Shown here in pieces: positions 4,538 through 7,957 of a stretch of 7,957 nt of DNA; within the stretch, counting starts at the first letter, position 1; each line of letters begins with the position of its first letter. Source of the DNA: Candidatus Cloacimonadota bacterium (GTDB taxonomy: Bacteria > Cloacimonadota > Cloacimonadia > Cloacimonadales > WRIO01); assembly GCA_017998585.1 (NCBI GenBank), contig JAGOCT010000068.1, positions 1 through 7,957 on the forward strand. The letters run 5' to 3'. The position numbers and the translations under genes were made by a program. The notes beneath the pieces are model-generated. The model made no database searches, had not been told where the DNA came from, and saw only the letters and a list, made by a program, of their open reading frames with translations.

Positions 4538-6583
4538 ATGAACCGGAGAACAAAAATACTCTTTACACTTACGATGCTGCTGCTTAGTTCTGCCCTGCTT
4601 TCAATACAGGTCAACTGGTTGCATCAATATGGAGATCAGGTTAATAACCAGGTGCTATGGGAAAGTACATTAGATCAAAATGGGAATCTTTATGCTGTTG
4701 GATACTTTGTAAATACACTCCCTCTTGGAAACCAGATCTTAACCACTCATGGCGATCATGATCTATATCTGGCAAAATTTAACTCACAAGGAGAACCGAT
4801 CTGGGCAGTCAGTGCAGGCGGAACCGATTTGGATAAAGCAACTGGTGTTGCTATTGGTCAGGATGGCAATATCTATATTACCGGATATGTCATGAGCCCG
4901 ACTATTGCATTTTCTGACTCAGTTTTTACCATGCACTCTCAGGGAGATATCTATATTGCAAAGTTTACACCAGATGGTCAGAGAATCTGGTTCAAACACT
5001 TTGGAGCAACTCCACAAAATGAGAGTGATTATTTTGTCGGTTTTAGTAATTCCATAACAATTGATCATAACAATAACATCCTGATAGCAGGCGGTTATTA
5101 TAAAAAAATGGTCATTGAAGATGTTACACTGACTCCAGAATTTTACGGCAATGGCTTCGCAGTCAAATTTAATCAGAATGGCTCATTACTGTGGGCAAAA
5201 CAAACCAATGCCTCCTATTATGGCAGAGGATATGGCATCGCTGTAGATTCTCAAAATAACGTCTATCTCGGTGGTGATTTCAATGGTATTTTGAATTTTG
5301 AAAACCAGAACTATACCGGATCAAATGACTTCGAATCAGCTTATTTGGTTAAATACGATTCACAGGGTAATTATCAATGGAGTAAGGCTTTCATTGGAGA
5401 TGATCAGAATATTTGTAAAAAATTAAAAATAGACAATTCAGATCATGTCATCATGGCAGGTAATTATTTTCATCAGGTTACAATTGAAGGTCAAAACTTT
5501 GAGACTCAACAACCTGGCTATGACTCTTATGTCGCAAAATTTAATTCACAAGGAAACCTCAGCTGGATCAAAACCTTAACGGGTGATGGTTTTCAGGATA
5601 TTTACGATATAGATACCGACAACAATAACAATGTTTATGCTTGCGGATACTGTCACGGGATGATTAATTTATCACCATTCTCCGTTATAGGCAGAGCAAC
5701 TAATGCGTGGATGGCAAAAATTAATGCTGAAGGTACTCCACAGAGTGTTGACTTAATCGGGTCATTGGATATTGTAGTTGCCAATACCATCAACCATTAT
5801 TTGGATGGAATGATTGTTGGTGGTCAGTTTAATGATTCTACTTATTTTGGAGCAACAACACTTAATGGATTCTTTGATTTCTTTTTGATGAATTTCTCTT
5901 CAAATGGTAATTTTGCACAGGTCTCAGGGCATGTACGGGATCAGCAGACTAACACAGCACTGGGAAATGCAAGCGTTAAATTCGGAGAATGCCAGTTTTT
6001 GACAGATAATCAAGGATATTATAGTGGGCTGATTCCATCAGGCTCATATCAAGTTATTTGCAGACACTCTGGCTATGATCCAGCTCAATCAGAAGTGCTC
6101 TATTTTGAAGGCGGATCAAATACCGTTTATGATATTGGCATGAACCAGTTTACCACATTTTTAGCACCTCCCGCCTCATTTATTGCTTCAACCAATGGTT
6201 ACAGTACTATCAATATGCAATGGGAAGCCCCAGTACCAAATCCAAATGAATTAGCTTATGATAACTGGCATTCTGACAATTACGGTTCTCTACCTATCAT
6301 GTCTTATACTCATAGAATGGTATCTGTCGGTTATACTGTAAATCAGACCTCAACATTATCTGCGATCAAACTCTTACTGTCATCACCATACAGTCAGACG
6401 CAGAATATCAAGTTTCATATTATTGGTGCAAACGGAGTATTCCCTGATAAAAATCAGGTCTTAATGCCTCCAGTTGAATACACTATTGACACGCAATTCG
6501 AACCTTTCTGGTTAACACTCCCTGTCAATTTTACAGCCCAGGCTTTCCAGACCTTCTTTATTGTTTGTGAGCTGGATGATTAA
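4538..6583 (+). CDS. Secreted SBBP-repeat beta-propeller protein, N-terminal part up to an in-frame stop
   Basis: This part is 681 residues. Residues 1-22 are a signal peptide (NRRTK, then a hydrophobic core). Residues 25-460 are SBBP-type propeller repeats. Seven strand motifs of the form 'D-x-Y-x-A-K-F-x-x-x-G-x-x-x-W' lie near 75-90 (DLYLAKFNSQGEPIWA), 137-152, 206-220, 267-282, 330-344, 389-404 and 447-462, most followed by 'D.NGNIYITGY'-like strands. This fits one seven-bladed propeller closed by the N-terminal strand. Residues 462-535 form a carboxypeptidase-regulatory-like domain (VSGHVRDQQTNTALGNASV, LTDNQGYYSGLIPSGSYQV). From 543 a fibronectin-III-like strand (APPASFIAS, INMQWEAP) leads into an inserted domain that the TAA at 6581 cuts after CELDD. 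The frame continues past the stop, so the listed end is probably not the ancestral one. The family is typically secreted or surface-attached. The gene follows the receiver gene by 11 bases. Substrate or partner is unknown. Confidence 0.85.
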   Translation: MNRRTKILFTLTMLLLSSALLSIQVNWLHQYGDQVNNQVLWESTLDQNGNLYAVGYFVNTLPLGNQILTTHGDHDLYLAKFNSQGEPIWAVSAGGTDLDKATGVAIGQDGNIYITGYVMSPTIAFSDSVFTMHSQGDIYIAKFTPDGQRIWFKHFGATPQNESDYFVGFSNSITIDHNNNILIAGGYYKKMVIEDVTLTPEFYGNGFAVKFNQNGSLLWAKQTNASYYGRGYGIAVDSQNNVYLGGDFNGILNFENQNYTGSNDFESAYLVKYDSQGNYQWSKAFIGDDQNICKKLKIDNSDHVIMAGNYFHQVTIEGQNFETQQPGYDSYVAKFNSQGNLSWIKTLTGDGFQDIYDIDTDNNNNVYACGYCHGMINLSPFSVIGRATNAWMAKINAEGTPQSVDLIGSLDIVVANTINHYLDGMIVGGQFNDSTYFGATTLNGFFDFFLMNFSSNGNFAQVSGHVRDQQTNTALGNASVKFGECQFLTDNQGYYSGLIPSGSYQVICRHSGYDPAQSEVLYFEGGSNTVYDIGMNQFTTFLAPPASFIASTNGYSTINMQWEAPVPNPNELAYDNWHSDNYGSLPIMSYTHRMVSVGYTVNQTSTLSAIKLLLSSPYSQTQNIKFHIIGANGVFPDKNQVLMPPVEYTIDTQFEPFWLTLPVNFTAQAFQTFFIVCELDD

Positions 6584-7957
6584 GCTTTACTCTTCTTTGG
6601 AACAGACTACACTGATCCGGATTATTCAAGCTTCATCACCGTAAACAGTGGAACAAGCTGGTTTTTATTAGAAGATTCAGATATTATCTGCCATGCGATC
6701 TTTAATGATAATTCTAAATCTGGTATTCAGATTAGCCCTGTAACGACTACAAATGAAATAGATTATTCAAAATACTTAAATGATTCAAAAACAAGTCAAA
6801 ACAGAAATATCGAAGGGAAAGTATTTGATCTGACAAGAAATACGCGTCAAGTGACTGGCTATCAGATTTATAAAAATAATCAGGTTATTGCAGAAATCAA
6901 TAGTCCTGATGTTTTCTCTTATTCTATGGATGTCACCGAATATTCAACAGAGGAATACTCTATTTCAGCAAATTACGGTAATGGACGTGGTGGCAGAAGT
7001 ATGGGGTATTTATTAAAGACACAAGCCCCTGTCTTAAATGCGCCTACAAACCTTCAGGCAGAATTAAATCAAAATAACTGTATTCTAACCTGGGATATGA
7101 ATCCAGGTATCGGATCATGGATTGGCTGGAGTGGAGCACCTTATGATGCAGTGGGTACACAAAACCCTGCAGAGTATATTCTGGCTGTCAGATTTAAAGC
7201 AGAAGATATCTACTCAATGAATGGAAAATATCTCAGTAAGATTGCTTTTTATACACAACAGGCAGAAGGAAACTTCCATTTAATGGTTTGGCAGGGAGGC
7301 TCACAACAAGGTGCAGGCACATTAATTGTAGAACAATCGGTCAATTCACTGACAGCTGAAAGCTGGAATGTGATTGATTTAGAAATTCCTGTTCAGATTA
7401 GCAATAATCATGAACTGTGGATTGGTGTTAAGTGCTCAACCCAGGGTGGATATACTGTTGGCCTTGACGATGATGACTATATTTTTGGTAAAGGTGCCTG
7501 GTTAAATGAAGGTGGAAACTGGTATCAGTTACCTTCACTTTTAGGTACTCCAAGAAATCTTTGTATCAAAGGTTTTGTAAGTGATGATGACAGTAAATCA
7601 GGCAGTCAGGCTAAACTGGATACTTCAATACAGATAGTACCTTCCCTTAATCAGGATTTAAAAACCTGCCCTGTTATCCATCATAGCAACTTTAACAGCA
7701 GAGGGTTAACCGGTTTCCAGATTTATAGAAACAATGCCTTGATTGCTACAGTAAACAGCAGCCAGAGACAATATGCAGACCTTAATCTGGCAGTAGGCAC
7801 ATATACTTACAAAATGAAGGCGGTTTACAGTGAAGGTGTTTCTGAGATGTCAAACCCTGTTACCATATCCTATACGCTTGGCAATAATGATGTAGTCAAT
7901 GCAGATGCTGATCAGATGAGTATCTATCCAAATCCATTTAATCCTTCTACCAACATC
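6584..7957 (+). pseudogene. C-terminal continuation of the propeller protein after the in-frame TAA (runs off the right edge)
   Basis: The same frame stays open for 458 codons from the TAA to the window end. It completes the inserted domain cut by the stop (ALLFFGTDYTDP to CHAIFNDNSKSG). It then supplies the second half of the first fibronectin-III unit (VTGYQIYKNNQVIAEI, from 6851). A second cassette of the same design follows: PTNLQAELNQNNCILTWD from about 7043, an inserted domain with IGWSGAPYDAVG and ELWIGVKCS, then SDDDSKSG and LTGFQIYRNNALIATV from 7706. Near the edge comes SIYPNPFNPSTNI (7919-7957), the opening of a type IX secretion type A sorting domain. No start codon with a ribosome site was found just after the TAA, so it is unlikely to be a separate gene. 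Either the gene is newly broken or the TAA is a sequence error. Confidence 0.8.

Noticed and set aside
6581..6583. Reassigned or recoded TAA codon
   Set aside because: TAA terminates two other genes in the window, and no recoding signal was seen around the site. A mutation or sequence error is simpler.

Overview
The window is AT-rich bacterial DNA. It most likely comes from an FCB-group organism, with Candidatus Cloacimonadota (WWE1) my best guess. Three things point there: a long secreted beta-propeller protein whose reading frame ends in a YPNPFNPST type IX secretion (T9SS) sorting motif, fibronectin-III modules interrupted by an inserted domain, and an intergenic region full of 'ATCCGTGTTCATCCGTG'-type and 'CCGTAGG' hairpin repeats. 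The taxonomic call is inference from style; no marker gene is present.

Layout. (1) Positions 1-837, minus strand: the N-terminal 279 codons of a type I restriction-modification methyltransferase (HsdM), running off the left edge just before the expected NPPF motif. (2) Positions 838-2605: about 1.8 kb without a credible gene. It starts with an AT-rich upstream region, then a 140-bp imperfect inverted repeat (1111-1251), then a repeat island (1266-2210). The island holds nested inverted repeats, many small hairpins, two 9-bp hairpins whose loops are complementary to each other, and several CCGTG-phrase repeats. The rest is AT-rich and ends in a 30-nt all-purine tract. (3) 2606-2950: a small exported single-domain protein of the carboxypeptidase-regulatory-like fold with five cysteines. 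(4) 3068-3976: a two-domain GNAT acetyltransferase, preceded by a 12-bp inverted repeat and followed by a strong intrinsic terminator (4043-4075). (5) 4179-4526: a stand-alone receiver-like protein that lacks the phospho-acceptor aspartate. (6) 4538 to the right edge: a secreted SBBP-repeat beta-propeller protein, apparently translationally coupled to the receiver gene. An in-frame TAA at 6581 divides it. The same frame stays open for 458 more codons to the window end and carries the rest of the architecture, including the start of the sorting domain.

How it fits together. The genes do not form one obvious pathway. The HsdM gene diverges from everything else. The small secreted protein and the GNAT look like single genes. 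The receiver-like gene and the propeller gene form a two-gene unit. If the TAA is real, the product loses its C-terminal sorting signal and would not be handled by T9SS. If it is a sequence error, the unit encodes a large surface or secreted protein of at least 1139 residues.

The least ordinary parts are the structured repeat island at 1266-2047 and the interrupted propeller gene. No CRISPR array, tRNA, rRNA or transposase gene was seen.
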